This document shows, one piece after another, positions 16,347 through 25,230 of a stretch of DNA of 64,000 nt (the stretch's first letter is position 1; each line of letters starts with the position of its first letter). The DNA comes from Arthrobacter_E sp044748305 (GTDB lineage: Bacteria > Actinomycetota > Actinomycetes > Actinomycetales > Micrococcaceae), in the NCBI RefSeq assembly GCF_044748305.1, contig NZ_JBIVFT010000013.1:18605-82604 (forward strand), read 5' to 3'. The notes under the pieces are model-generated. The model had not been told where the DNA came from, did no database searches, and saw only the letters and a program-made list of their open reading frames with translations. The translations under genes and the position numbers were made by a program.

Positions 16347-19190
16347 ATGCCCGAGAATGACGAATCCTTGTCGCCCGCCGAGAAGTACCAGGCGGCCAAG
16401 GAGAGGAACCGGGAGGGCAAGACCATGCTGGCAGCCTTCCGGCAGAGCCAGACCTTCGAGTTGGACCCATTCCAGGTGGAGGCCTGCCGCGCGCTGGAGT
16501 CCGGGCGTGGCGTCCTGCTCGCCGCTCCCACCGGCGCAGGCAAGACGATTCTGGGCGAGTTCGCAGTGTTCTCGGCCCTCGAGCGCGGCCAGAAGGCGTT
16601 CTACACGACGCCCATCAAGGCCCTCAGCAACCAGAAGTTCGCCGAACTGGGAGAGAAATACGGCTCTTCCAATGTCGGTCTCCTCACGGGCGACACCAGC
16701 ATCAATCCTCATGCGCCCGTGGTCGTCATGACCACCGAGGTGCTGCGCAACATGCTCTACGCCGGTTCCGACGCCTTGCAGGATCTCGGCTACGTGGTCA
16801 TGGACGAGGTGCACTACCTGGCGGACCGTTTCAGGGGAGCCGTCTGGGAAGAGGTCATCATCCACCTCCCTCGTTCGGTACGGTTGGTGTCCTTGAGCGC
16901 CACCGTCTCCAACGCCGAGGAATTCGGCGCCTGGCTCTCCACCGTCCGCGGCGACACCGCCGTCGTCGTCTCCGAGCACCGTCCCGTTCCGCTGTGGCAG
17001 CACGTGATGGCGGGGCGGCAGGTGCTCGACCTGTTCGCGGGGGAGCGCAGCGACGCCGGACCCGAGGAAGATCGCGACTCGCCCTCCACCGAGGTCAACC
17101 CCGAACTCCTCAAGATGGCCCGTACGAACAGTCCTCGGGGCCCCCACTCCGTCCGTTCGCGCCGCCGTCGCGACCGGGCGCAGGGCGGGCGCCCGGAGAG
17201 CCGTCCCGCCCCAGGGATGCAGCGCGTCTCCCGCCCTGCCATGGTGCGCAGCCTGGAGTCGGCGCAGCTTTTGCCCGCCATCGTCTTCATCTTCTCCCGG
17301 GCGGCCTGTGATGCGGCGGTCCAGCAGTGCGCGGCTGCCGACCTCTGGCTCACCAGCGAACGCGAACGCAGGATCATCGCGTCACGGGTCGATGAGGCGA
17401 GTCGCGACATCCCCGGTGAAGACCTGGACGTCCTGGGCTTCTGGGCCTGGCGCGACGGTCTGATCCGGGGGATCGCCTCGCATCATGCCGGGTTGCTTCC
17501 CACCTTCAAGGAAACGGTCGAAAAGCTCTTCGCAGAAGGCCTGATCCGCGTGGTGTTCGCCACTGAAACCCTGGCATTGGGCGTGAACATGCCCGCCCGG
17601 TCCGTGGTGCTCGAAAAGCTCGACAAGTTCAACGGTGAGGGCCGGGTGAACATCACGGCGGGCGAGTACACCCAGCTGACCGGCCGCGCCGGCCGCCGCG
17701 GCATCGACGTCGAGGGCCACGCCGTGGTGCTGTGGCACGAGGGCATGGACCCGGCGGCGGTGGCCGGGCTGGCCAGCAAGCGGACCTATCCGCTCAACTC
17801 CAGTTTCCGGCCCGGGTACAACATGTCGATCAACCTGCTGGCTCAGTTCGGCCGGCAGCGTTCACGGGAGATCCTCGAGTCCTCCTTCGCACAGTTCCAG
17901 GCCGACCGTTCCGTGGTCGAGCTGGCGCGGCAGGTCCGCAGCAGGGAGGAATCCCTCGCCGGCTATGCGGAGGCCATGGCCTGCCATCTGGGGGACTTCG
18001 AGGAGTACGCCCGGATGCGCAAACAGCTTTCGGACCTCGAAGGCCGGGCCGCCAAAGAGAATCGGAAGGCCGCACGCGGCTGGATGGTGTCCTCGCTGAG
18101 CCGTCTGATGCCGGGGGACGTCATCCACCTGGACAGTGAGCGGGTGCAGGGCTTCGCCGTCGTGCTCAATGCGGACGGACACGCTCATGAACCGCGCCCC
18201 GCGGTGCTGACGAACGATCACCAGCTGCGCAGGATCGGGCTGGCGGACCTGGAAGGGCCGATCGAGCCGCTGTTCCATGTCAAGATCGGCAAGAGCTTCA
18301 ATGCGAAGACGCCCAAGGACCGCAGGGCACTGGCGTCGGCGATGCGGCATGAGCTCCACAAGCGCGGCTTCCTGGATGGGCGTGCGACACCGGGCAACGA
18401 CTCTCGAAACGGCCGGCGCACGGCGCCGGGCCGAAGGGACGCCGACGCCAGGATCACCGAACTGCGCAAGCAGATGGGCGCCCACCCCTGTCACGGTTGT
18501 CACGACCGGGAGAATCACGCCCGGTGGGGAGAACGGTGGTGGCAACTGCGTGAGGAGACCGACGGCCTCCTCACACGCATCCAGACACGGACCAACACGA
18601 TCGCCAAGACCTTCGACAGACTCTGCGGCCTTCTCGGTGAGTTCGGTTACCTGGAGGAGGGTGGCGGGCGGCTCCAGATCACGTCCGCAGGCCGGAGCCT
18701 GCGCCGGATCTATGGTGAGCGCGATCTGCTGATCTCCCAGGCGCTGCGTGAAGGCGCGTTCAGCGACCTGGACGCTTCCGAAATGGCCGCCTTTGCGAGC
18801 GTGCTGGTCTTCCAGTCCAAGCGCGACGACGGCGGCGTCCCGCCCCGTATGCCCACCATCTCCCTGGAGACGGCAGTGGAGACGGTGGTCAAGGAGTGGG
18901 AACGGCTTTCCGAAGCGGAAGGCCGGCACCGCCTGCCCATCACGGCCGAGCCTGAGCTTCAGCTCATCTGGCCGATGTACAAGTGGGCCAAGGGCAAGCG
19001 GCTGCAGGAGGTGCTGTCCGGCAGCGAGATGGCGGCGGGCGATTTTGTGCGCTGGGTCCGGCAGGTCATCGATCTGCTCGACCAGCTGGCGTCCGTACCG
19101 GACCTTGACCCTAGGGTGAAGCGGATCTGCCGCGAAGCGATCGAGCGGATCCGGCGTGGCGTGGCGGCGTACACGCCATTGGCCGACTGA
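16347..19190 (+). CDS. helY: Ski2/Mtr4-like DExH RNA helicase HelY
   Basis: A 947-residue superfamily 2 helicase. The Q-like entry is FELDPFQVEACRALESG, Walker A is APTGAGKT (about residues 61-68), motif II is DEVH (VVMDEVHYLADRFRG, near 152), motif III is LSAT, and motif VI is QLTGRAGRRGID (near 445). A charged, Arg-rich spacer of about 80 residues (near 230-310) separates motifs III and IV. The rest is the helical C-terminal region seen in Ski2/Mtr4 proteins. HelY homologues lie beside tatAC in many actinobacteria; an RNA-turnover role is inferred from the family. A CHGCHD motif near residue 715 may bind metal. Confidence 0.9.
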   Translation: MPENDESLSPAEKYQAAKERNREGKTMLAAFRQSQTFELDPFQVEACRALESGRGVLLAAPTGAGKTILGEFAVFSALERGQKAFYTTPIKALSNQKFAELGEKYGSSNVGLLTGDTSINPHAPVVVMTTEVLRNMLYAGSDALQDLGYVVMDEVHYLADRFRGAVWEEVIIHLPRSVRLVSLSATVSNAEEFGAWLSTVRGDTAVVVSEHRPVPLWQHVMAGRQVLDLFAGERSDAGPEEDRDSPSTEVNPELLKMARTNSPRGPHSVRSRRRRDRAQGGRPESRPAPGMQRVSRPAMVRSLESAQLLPAIVFIFSRAACDAAVQQCAAADLWLTSERERRIIASRVDEASRDIPGEDLDVLGFWAWRDGLIRGIASHHAGLLPTFKETVEKLFAEGLIRVVFATETLALGVNMPARSVVLEKLDKFNGEGRVNITAGEYTQLTGRAGRRGIDVEGHAVVLWHEGMDPAAVAGLASKRTYPLNSSFRPGYNMSINLLAQFGRQRSREILESSFAQFQADRSVVELARQVRSREESLAGYAEAMACHLGDFEEYARMRKQLSDLEGRAAKENRKAARGWMVSSLSRLMPGDVIHLDSERVQGFAVVLNADGHAHEPRPAVLTNDHQLRRIGLADLEGPIEPLFHVKIGKSFNAKTPKDRRALASAMRHELHKRGFLDGRATPGNDSRNGRRTAPGRRDADARITELRKQMGAHPCHGCHDRENHARWGERWWQLREETDGLLTRIQTRTNTIAKTFDRLCGLLGEFGYLEEGGGRLQITSAGRSLRRIYGERDLLISQALREGAFSDLDASEMAAFASVLVFQSKRDDGGVPPRMPTISLETAVETVVKEWERLSEAEGRHRLPITAEPELQLIWPMYKWAKGKRLQEVLSGSEMAAGDFVRWVRQVIDLLDQLASVPDLDPRVKRICREAIERIRRGVAAYTPLAD

Positions 19191-19230
19191 ATTCAATGGG
19201 AATGAACGAGACGAGGAGTTGAGGCAGCGA

Positions 19231-20874
19231 ATGGGCCAGGGAGAACGGCAGAGCGGCGGCTTGCGGCTCTATGTGAACGGAAGCGTCTACTCCGCGGCGG
19301 ATCCTTTCGCCACGGCGATGCTGGTGGACGGCGGGACGGTGGCGTGGATCGGCTCGGAAGAGGCGGCCAGGTCGCTGAAGGACGACCGTATGGAGCTCGT
19401 CGACCTCCGCGGCGCCCTGGTCACCCCCGGTTTCGTAGACTCCCATGCCCATCTGACCGAGACAGGGCAGGCCTTGTCCTCCTTGGATCTCTCCGCCGTC
19501 CGCCACCGAGGCGAACTGCTTGACCTGGTGGCCGGCTTCGCTGCGGGACTGGGAGAACAGGAAGCCCTCTTCGGGCATTCCTGGGATGAGACGCTCTGGT
19601 CGGACCCTGAGCTGCCCCGGCAGGAGGAACTGGACCGCGCGGCGGGTGGCCGTCCGGTGTATCTCTCCCGGATCGATGTGCACTCTGCACTGGTGAACGG
19701 TGCTTCCGTCGCCCTGACCGATGGCCTGGACGGGCTGCGGGGGTACACCGGCGGTTCCTTGGTCAGCCTCGAAGCCCACGCGCTGCTGCGCACCCGCGTG
19801 CGGGAGTTCACTCCGCAGCAGAGGGCCGCATTCCAGGAGGCGGCCCTCCGGGAAGCCGCCTCTCAGGGTCACGTCGCGGTGACTGAGATGTCCGGTCCGG
19901 CGATCGCCGGTGTCGCTGATCTGCGCTCTGCCGTCGCCTGGAACGACCGGCCCGGTTCGGCTCCCCGGGTTCTGCCCTACTGGGGAGAGGCCGTCAGCGA
20001 CATCGACGAGGGGCGGGCCCTCCTGGAGCGGCTCGGAGTCCCGGTCCTGGGCCTCGCCGGAGACCTGAACATCGACGGCTCGCTCGGTTCCCGCACGGCC
20101 CTGCTCCGCGAGGACTACAGCGACGCACCCGGCGAGCGTGGTGCACGCTATCTCGACGCCGGGACGGCGGCGCGCCATCTGAATGTCTGCGCGGAGCTGG
20201 GACTACAGGGTGGTTTCCATGTGATCGGTGACGGAGGCATGGACGTGGCAGTGGAGGCACTACGGCTCAGTGCGTCTGAGCTCGGTGAATCCGCGGTGCG
20301 CCGCGCCGGCCACCGGCTGGAGCACGCGGAGATGATCGACGAAGGACATATCGAAGCGCTGATCCGGCACTCCGTGACGATCAGCGCCCAGCCTGCTTTC
20401 GACGCCGCCTGGGGAGGCCCGTCCGGCATGTACGCACGGCGACTGGGGGAGCGGGAGCAGCGGATGAATCCGTTCGCGACCTTGTTCCGGGAGGGCATTC
20501 CGCTCGCCTTCGGCAGCGACGCACCGGTGACCCCGTTCCGTCCCTGGGAAAGCATCAGGGCATGCCTGGAGCACCACGCGCCCGAGCAGAGGATCTCGGC
20601 CCGGGCGGCTTTCATCGGGCATACCCGGGCCGGCTGGCGGGCCGTTCGCGACACGAACCCGCTGAACGGACAGCTGGTCCCCGGGGCACCGGCCAACTAC
20701 GCCGTCTGGGAGGTCGAGGAGCTCATGGTCCAGGTGGCCGACGAGCGCGTCGCCTCCTGGAGCACGGACCCACGGGCCCGCACGCCCATGCTCCCGGCGC
20801 TCGACGGCACGCAGCCGCGCTGCCTGCAGACAGTGGCCGACGGCCAGGAGCTGTTCCGGGCCGAAGGACTCTGA
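19231..20874 (+). CDS. YtcJ-like metal-dependent amidohydrolase
   Basis: A 547-residue amidohydrolase of the amidohydrolase-3 group. The N-terminal small beta domain (GLRLYVNGSVYSA) precedes the first metal motif in GFVDSHAHLTETG. Later ligands are expected in QGGFHVIGDGGMD and GHRLEHAEMID, and the conserved LAFGSDAPVTPFRPWES block closes the barrel. Such enzymes hydrolyse N-substituted amides or cyclic imides and are mostly of unknown substrate. The ATG at 19231 is preferred because GAGGAGTTGAGG precedes it and because an upstream ATG at 19156 would lie inside helY. Confidence 0.85.
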   Translation: MGQGERQSGGLRLYVNGSVYSAADPFATAMLVDGGTVAWIGSEEAARSLKDDRMELVDLRGALVTPGFVDSHAHLTETGQALSSLDLSAVRHRGELLDLVAGFAAGLGEQEALFGHSWDETLWSDPELPRQEELDRAAGGRPVYLSRIDVHSALVNGASVALTDGLDGLRGYTGGSLVSLEAHALLRTRVREFTPQQRAAFQEAALREAASQGHVAVTEMSGPAIAGVADLRSAVAWNDRPGSAPRVLPYWGEAVSDIDEGRALLERLGVPVLGLAGDLNIDGSLGSRTALLREDYSDAPGERGARYLDAGTAARHLNVCAELGLQGGFHVIGDGGMDVAVEALRLSASELGESAVRRAGHRLEHAEMIDEGHIEALIRHSVTISAQPAFDAAWGGPSGMYARRLGEREQRMNPFATLFREGIPLAFGSDAPVTPFRPWESIRACLEHHAPEQRISARAAFIGHTRAGWRAVRDTNPLNGQLVPGAPANYAVWEVEELMVQVADERVASWSTDPRARTPMLPALDGTQPRCLQTVADGQELFRAEGL

Positions 20875-20953
20875 AAGAAATCCTGGATTCCTCCTGGGAG
20901 CGACCCATCGAGCTGAACTGGGACGAAGCATGTCGGCCCAGTTCGGGCCGGGG

Positions 20954-20981
20954 TTGACACTCATTCCGTGCCCCGTAGAGT
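20954..20981 (+). promoter_or_regulatory. Consensus-like promoter starting the gene-free region
   Basis: TTGACA at 20954-20959 and TAGAGT at 20976-20981 are separated by 16 bases, a good vegetative sigma-factor match. The nearest good coding start downstream is more than 430 bases away, so the transcript would begin with a very long untranslated or noncoding segment. A GGCCC/GGGCC hairpin at 20934-20950 lies just before it and may end the upstream transcript. Confidence 0.6.
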
Positions 20982-20989
20982 AGAATTCC

Positions 20990-21300
20990 AACGGGCGGTT
21001 TCGGAATCTCCGGAGCCTCCCAAGCCTCATCGTGGGGGCGTGCAGAGACCTGAGGGTCCGCGCAGATCCCGATGACGATGATGGCACGTCAGGGCGGGCC
21101 TGGCGGTTGCAGAAAACAGTTTCAGCGGATCCATGTGTGCCGACTGCAACTGGTCCTGTGCCGCCGGGCCCGTTCGCTTGTACCCCTGCTGGGAGATGTT
21201 ATGCCCCTGCCGGGGAGGTGTTGTGCCCCTACTGGGGGTGCTGGGCAGGGGCGGCGGCCGTGGACCTCGTGCGGTGATCCAGCGCCCTTGTGAGCGAAGC
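20990..21300 (+). ncRNA. Candidate structured noncoding RNA (boundaries uncertain)
   Basis: About 310 bases with no convincing open reading frame, preceded by a consensus-like promoter and followed by a second promoter (TATAAT at 21341). Inside are three short hairpins in tandem, CCC-TGCT-GGG (21184-21193), CCCC-TGCC-GGGG (21204-21215) and CCCC-TACT-GGGG (21226-21237), with a 20-22 base period and similar linkers. It does not show the conserved cores of RNase P RNA, tmRNA, SRP RNA or the riboswitches I know. It could equally be a long 5' leader of the mannosyltransferase gene. The end point is a guess. Confidence 0.35.
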
Positions 21301-21340
21301 GGATGGTACCGCGTGGGGCCGGAGGTGGTGTCTCCTGACC

Positions 21341-21346
21341 TATAAT
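21341..21346 (+). promoter_or_regulatory. Consensus -10 element upstream of the mannosyltransferase gene
   Basis: A perfect TATAAT, rare in this GC-rich sequence, lies 71 bases upstream of the predicted start at 21417. No clear -35 box is seen 16-18 bases upstream, where the sequence is G-rich. It probably gives the downstream gene its own transcript. Confidence 0.5.
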
Positions 21347-21416
21347 GGGGAGTTGCGCCCCACTAGAAGACCTGAAAGGGACCGGGCGTCCCCAGCCGTC
21401 CCGAGAAGAACGGAAA

Positions 21417-22160
21417 GTGCCTTTGCGCGTCCTGACCATCATCCCCACCTTCAACGAGCTTGAGTCCCTGCCGAAAACCCTCGGCCGCGTCCGCGCCGCG
21501 GTGCCGGCCACGGACATCCTGGTGGTGGACGACAACAGCCCCGACGGAACGGGGCAGCTGGCGGACCGGATCGCAGCGGAAGACCCGCAGGTCAAGGTGC
21601 TGCACCGGAAGGGCAAAGAAGGGCTCGGCGCCGCCTACATCGCAGGCTTCAAATGGGGGCTGGGAGAGGGCTACGACGTCCTCGTCGAGCTTGATGCCGA
21701 CGGTTCCCACCAGCCCGAAGAGCTCCCGCTGCTGCTGCAGGCCATCGAGGACGGCGCGGACTTGGCGATCGGTTCGCGATGGGTTCCCGGCGGCAGTGTG
21801 GTGAACTGGCCGGCGCACCGCCAGCTGATCTCGCGTTGCGGTTCCTTCTACGCCCGCACCATGCTGGGCCTGCCCGTGAAGGATCTCACCGGTGGCTTCA
21901 ATGCCTTCCGGGCCTCCACGCTCCAGACCATCGATCTCGACCTCGTCGAGTCGAAGGGCTACGGTTTCCAGGTGGATCTGAAGTGGCGCACCGCAAAGGC
22001 GGGTCTCGCCATCAAGGAGGTGCCCATCAAGTTCGTCGAGCGCGAGTTCGGCACCTCGAAGATGAGCGGCAACATCGTGGTCGAAGCGATGATCAACGTG
22101 ACCAAGTGGGGCATCACTTCCCGGTGGGCGGCGTTGCGCGGACAGCAGGACAAGCACTGA
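21417..22160 (+). CDS. ppm1: Polyprenol monophosphomannose synthase (dolichol-phosphate mannosyltransferase family)
   Basis: A 247-residue GT2 glycosyltransferase. It has the nucleotide-sugar fold start RVLTIIPTFNELESLPKTL, the metal-binding region VELDADGSHQPEELP, and the acceptor-side block LTGGFNAFRASTL and GYGFQVDLKWR. The enzyme transfers mannose from GDP-mannose to polyprenol phosphate for lipoglycan and protein mannosylation at the membrane face. No C-terminal membrane domain is present, so it is the catalytic-only form. GTG 21417 and TTG 21423 are both possible starts; GGAAAG at 21412-21417 fits the TTG. It is convergent with rbpA, an arrangement also found in mycobacteria. Confidence 0.88.
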   Translation: MPLRVLTIIPTFNELESLPKTLGRVRAAVPATDILVVDDNSPDGTGQLADRIAAEDPQVKVLHRKGKEGLGAAYIAGFKWGLGEGYDVLVELDADGSHQPEELPLLLQAIEDGADLAIGSRWVPGGSVVNWPAHRQLISRCGSFYARTMLGLPVKDLTGGFNAFRASTLQTIDLDLVESKGYGFQVDLKWRTAKAGLAIKEVPIKFVEREFGTSKMSGNIVVEAMINVTKWGITSRWAALRGQQDKH

Positions 22161-22180
22161 GACGTCGGCGGAATCACGCC

Positions 22181-22232
22181 CGAATGCCGTGAGGGCCGGA
22201 ACCTCTTCAGGTTCCGGCCCTCACGGCATTCG
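22181..22232. terminator. Perfect 24-bp palindromic bidirectional terminator
   Basis: The arm 22181-22204 pairs without mismatch with 22209-22232 around a CTTC tetraloop. It sits between convergent ppm1 and rbpA and can end both transcripts. Confidence 0.85.
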
Positions 22233-22247
22233 GCGTTCTCCGGTGAT

Positions 22248-22592
22248 TCAGCTGGCGCGGGCGCCCCGGCGCTCACGCAGGATCTTCAGGCGATCCTCGA
22301 GGATCTGCTCCAGTTCCGGAACGGAACGGCGTTCCAGCAGCATGTCCCAGTGGGTACGGGCCGCCTTCTCATTGCCGTCCACGGGCTTCTCGCCATCCAC
22401 CAGGATGGCTTCCTTGCCGGTCTTGGAGGTCCAGACCGGGGGAATCTCCGCCTCTGCGGCGAAGGTCACGAAGACCTGCTCGCCGTCTGCGCAACGGTAC
22501 TCGACCCGCTGGCGGGGGGCCGGCTCGACGCCGGATTCGCTCTCCATGCTCTGTGCGCCAAGGCGCATGCCACGAAGGCTGCGATCGCTCAT
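22248..22592 (-). CDS. rbpA: RNA polymerase-binding protein RbpA
   Basis: A 114-residue actinobacterial transcription activator that binds RNA polymerase and the principal sigma factor and stabilises open complexes. The N-terminal tail MSDRSLRGMRLGAQSMESE, the beta-barrel core (RVEYRCADGEQVFVTFAAEAEIPPVW) and the C-terminal sigma-interaction helix (RTHWDMLLERRSVPELEQIL) all match. Only one Cys of the zinc site seen in some homologues remains, as in mycobacterial RbpA. The ATG at 22592 follows GAGGGAGAG; longer in-frame extensions upstream do not resemble the family. Confidence 0.95.
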   Translation of the reverse strand: MSDRSLRGMRLGAQSMESESGVEPAPRQRVEYRCADGEQVFVTFAAEAEIPPVWTSKTGKEAILVDGEKPVDGNEKAARTHWDMLLERRSVPELEQILEDRLKILRERRGARAS

Positions 22593-22718
22593 ATTCTCTC
22601 CCTCACTCGCCCCGACTGTGGCACCAGGCCACATCTGCCCTGTGCAACGCACTGCCGGCCCTGCTTGTTCCCGGGCCTGGGCATAACCACACCATTTTAG
22701 GCCATGATCGGCCTGGGA

Positions 22719-22761
22719 CGGGAATGGGGCGGAGGAACCGTGTTCCTCCGCCCCATTCCCG
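22719..22761. terminator. Perfect 20-bp palindromic terminator
   Basis: Arm 22719-22738 is the exact reverse complement of 22742-22761, with a three-base CGT loop. It lies 26 bases beyond the end of the SPFH gene and upstream of rbpA, so it probably ends the leftward SPFH transcript. Confidence 0.8.
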
Positions 22762-22786
22762 CGGTGACTATCGGCGGGAGCAACGG

Positions 22787-23713
22787 TCAGTGTCGCGGCG
22801 CCCCGCCGTCGTCCGGCTTGATCTCCGGTGCGATGTTGCCGAGGACGCCACCGATGCCCTTGAGTGCTTCCCCGACCTCGCTGGGAATGATCCACAGCTT
22901 GTTCGAGCTGCCCTCGGCGAGCTTCGGCAGCGTCTGCAGGTACTGGTAGGCCAGCAGCTTCTGGTCCGGCTGTCCGGCGTGGATGGCGTCGAAGACCTTC
23001 TGAATGGCCTGCGCTTCGCCGTCTGCACGCAGGATCGCCGCCTTGGCGTCGCCCTCGGCCTGGAGGATCGCGGCCTGCCGTTCACCTTCGGCCGTGAGGA
23101 TCTGGGACTGCTTGGTGCCCTCGGCGGTGAGGATGGCTGCTCGGCGGTCACGCTCGGCGCGCATCTGCTTCTCCATGGAATCCTGGATGGACAGGGGCGG
23201 GTCGATGGCCTTGAGCTCAACCCGGGAGACCCGGATGCCCCAGCGACCGGTGGCCTCATCCAGCACGCCGCGCAGCTGGCCGTTGATCTGGTCACGGCTG
23301 GTCAGAGCCTGTTCCAGGTTGAGGCCGCCGACGACGTTACGCAGTGTCGTGGTGGTGAGCTGCTCCACGGCCTGGATGTAGTTGGCGATCTCGTAGGTGG
23401 CCGCCCGGGCGTCGGTGACCTGGAAGTACACCACGGTGTCGATCGAGACCACGAGGTTGTCCTCGGTGATCACCGGCTGCGGCGGGAAGGACACGACCTG
23501 CTCGCGGAGGTCCAGCAGGGGGAGAAGGCGGTCGACGAACGGGATCAGGATCGTCAGGCCCGGGTTGAGGGTGCGCTGGTACTTGCCCAGGCGCTCCACC
23601 ACGCCGGCCCTGGCCTGCGGCACGATACGGACCGAGCGGACGAGCACGATGAGAACGAAGATGATCAGAATGATCAAGAGGACCGAGAGGACAACTGGTA
23701 GAGGATTGAACAT
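22787..23713 (-). CDS. SPFH/band 7 membrane-anchored protein
   Basis: A 308-residue stomatin-type protein. One N-terminal membrane helix (VVLSVLLIILIIFVLIVLV) is followed by the SPFH domain (RIVPQARAGVVERLGKYQRTL to about residue 180) and a coiled coil with AEG-containing repeats (AAILTAEGTKQSQILTAEGE). These proteins form large membrane-domain scaffolds and often act with NfeD proteins. The upstream NfeD-like gene ends 55 bases before this start and is probably in the same transcript. The repeats explain the visible near-tandem DNA pattern at 23030-23150. Confidence 0.9.
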   Translation of the reverse strand: MFNPLPVVLSVLLIILIIFVLIVLVRSVRIVPQARAGVVERLGKYQRTLNPGLTILIPFVDRLLPLLDLREQVVSFPPQPVITEDNLVVSIDTVVYFQVTDARAATYEIANYIQAVEQLTTTTLRNVVGGLNLEQALTSRDQINGQLRGVLDEATGRWGIRVSRVELKAIDPPLSIQDSMEKQMRAERDRRAAILTAEGTKQSQILTAEGERQAAILQAEGDAKAAILRADGEAQAIQKVFDAIHAGQPDQKLLAYQYLQTLPKLAEGSSNKLWIIPSEVGEALKGIGGVLGNIAPEIKPDDGGAPRH

Positions 23714-23767
23714 CGGGTGCCTTTCCTGCTGTGGTTGGACACGGCCACCGAAGCGGCCAGGACGCGA

Positions 23768-24232
23768 TCAGGGTGTTTCCAAGCCGTCCGGCTCCGGGGC
23801 GCCGACGACGGCGTGTGCGCCGTCGATCCGTGCGACCTGGACCGTGAGCCCCGGGGCGAAGACACCGTCGGCGCTGCGTGCGCTCCAGACATCTCCACCG
23901 ATCTTGACGAGGCCACCCAGCGGGGTGACCTCTTCCAGCACGAGTGCGGACTCGCCGATCAGCCGGTCCACATTGCTCAGGGAGTCCCGTGGTCCCTTGC
24001 GCAGATGACGCAGCGCCACGGGGCGGACGAAGAAGATCATCAGGAGGGAGGCCAGGCAGAATACGATGACTTGCAGCCAGAAAGGTGCTCCTGCCAGCGC
24101 CGCGAACAGCGTGATGAGCGATGCCCCGGACATCATGAGGAAGATCAGATCGAGGCTGAGCAGCTCGATGACGGCGAAGACGAGCAGCGTCACGAGCCAG
24201 AGAGCCCAGAGATTGTCCAGCAGCCAGGCCAT
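23768..24232 (-). CDS. NfeD-like membrane protein
   Basis: A 154-residue short NfeD protein: two or three membrane helices (NLWALWLVTLLVFAVIELLSLDL, then PFWLQVIVFCLASLLMIFFV) followed by an OB-fold domain (LIGESALVLEEVTPLGGLVKIGGDVWSARSADG). The protease domain of long NfeD forms is absent. It is the usual partner of the SPFH protein encoded next. The ATG at 24232 has an AGGAGGGGG ribosome site; a start at 24265 would lack one. Confidence 0.88.
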   Translation of the reverse strand: MAWLLDNLWALWLVTLLVFAVIELLSLDLIFLMMSGASLITLFAALAGAPFWLQVIVFCLASLLMIFFVRPVALRHLRKGPRDSLSNVDRLIGESALVLEEVTPLGGLVKIGGDVWSARSADGVFAPGLTVQVARIDGAHAVVGAPEPDGLETP

Positions 24233-24348
24233 GTTCGACCCCCTCCTGTGGGGTTCCGCGACCACTGTTGCGGCGACCGACTCCCCACGATCGTTTTACT
24301 CATCCTAGTCATAGCGGTCCACCGTCATGCCCAGGACGGTATAACGCT

Positions 24349-25230
24349 TCAGTCCCGTTCTGTGCGGAGAGAACGAGGCCGGAAAAGAGAAATGGTGAAG
24401 GATGCCGTGACGGGAAGCACGGAGAGGGCCTCGTCATCACCGGATCCAGGCTCTTCGACGGTGTCGTGGTGTCCGGCCGGGCCCATCCGGGCCACCGCCG
24501 CGATCGCTGCGGGGCTCAGCCGCATCACGAAGGAGAGCTCCTGGCGGTCTTCAAGGCTGAAGAATGGATCCATGGCCTGGTCGAGACGGTCCAGCTTGCC
24601 CTCTTCGATGTCCAGCAGGCCGCTGGAATCCGCGATCTCGCGCAGATGGGACGGCTGTGGCGTGACGACCAGCAGCACGCCGTCAGCTGCGAGCACCCGA
24701 TGGAACTCGGCCGGATTGCGCGGTGCGAAAACCACTGTCACGGCGTCGATACTGCTGCTCCGGAGCGGAAACTCCTTCCAGACGTCCCATACGAAGACCG
24801 CCGCCTCGGGATTAAGCCTCGCAGCCCGTCGCAGGGCGAACTTGGAGATGTCGAATGCGACGGCGGCCGGCGCGGAGCCGTCCTCTGAGAGCGCGTCGAG
24901 GAGGTGGTGCAGGTAGTAGCCGGTGCCGGCGCCTGCGTCGAGCAGAGCGGTCTCCGTCCGCGGCGTCCGGAGCCGGGAGGCGAGCTGGGCCGCCATGGCG
25001 TCGGCGAGCGGCGCGTAGTGGCCCGCTTCCAGGAAGGCGCTCCGCGCCGTGGCCATGGCCGCCGAATCGGCCGTGAAGCCGGTGCCTTTCCCGGTCAGGA
25101 AGTTGAAATAACCCTGCCGGGCGGCGTCGAAGCTGTGACCCCGAGGGCATTGCAAGCGCCCCACGAGGCCGGGCAGGAAGGCCTCGGCGCAGTGAGGGCA
25201 GCGCAGCCGGGAACGCACCGCATCCCTCAT
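24349..25230 (-). CDS. 23S rRNA (guanine-N1)-methyltransferase, RlmA family
   Basis: A 293-residue protein with an N-terminal zinc module (LRCPHCAEAFLPGLVGRLQCPRGHSFD, pattern CxxC...CxxxH) and a SAM-binding domain (LLDAGAGTGYYLHHLLDAL). These together define the RlmA group, which methylates 23S rRNA near helix 35; some members (TlrB-type) give tylosin or mycinamicin resistance. WDVWKEFPL and VVFAPRNPAEFHRVL are later family blocks. Its start overlaps the deformylase stop (ATGA), so the two are co-translated. Housekeeping versus resistance roles cannot be distinguished here. Confidence 0.85.
   Translation of the reverse strand: MRDAVRSRLRCPHCAEAFLPGLVGRLQCPRGHSFDAARQGYFNFLTGKGTGFTADSAAMATARSAFLEAGHYAPLADAMAAQLASRLRTPRTETALLDAGAGTGYYLHHLLDALSEDGSAPAAVAFDISKFALRRAARLNPEAAVFVWDVWKEFPLRSSSIDAVTVVFAPRNPAEFHRVLAADGVLLVVTPQPSHLREIADSSGLLDIEEGKLDRLDQAMDPFFSLEDRQELSFVMRLSPAAIAAVARMGPAGHHDTVEEPGSGDDEALSVLPVTASFTISLFRPRSLRTERD

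Noticed and set aside
20990..21300. tmRNA, RNase P RNA or SRP RNA as identity of the gene-free region
   Set aside because: None of the conserved core sequences of these RNAs is present.
23030..23150. Near-tandem DNA repeat in the SPFH gene, considered as a CRISPR-like or satellite repeat
   Set aside because: It is explained by the coding of AEG-containing coiled-coil repeats in the protein.
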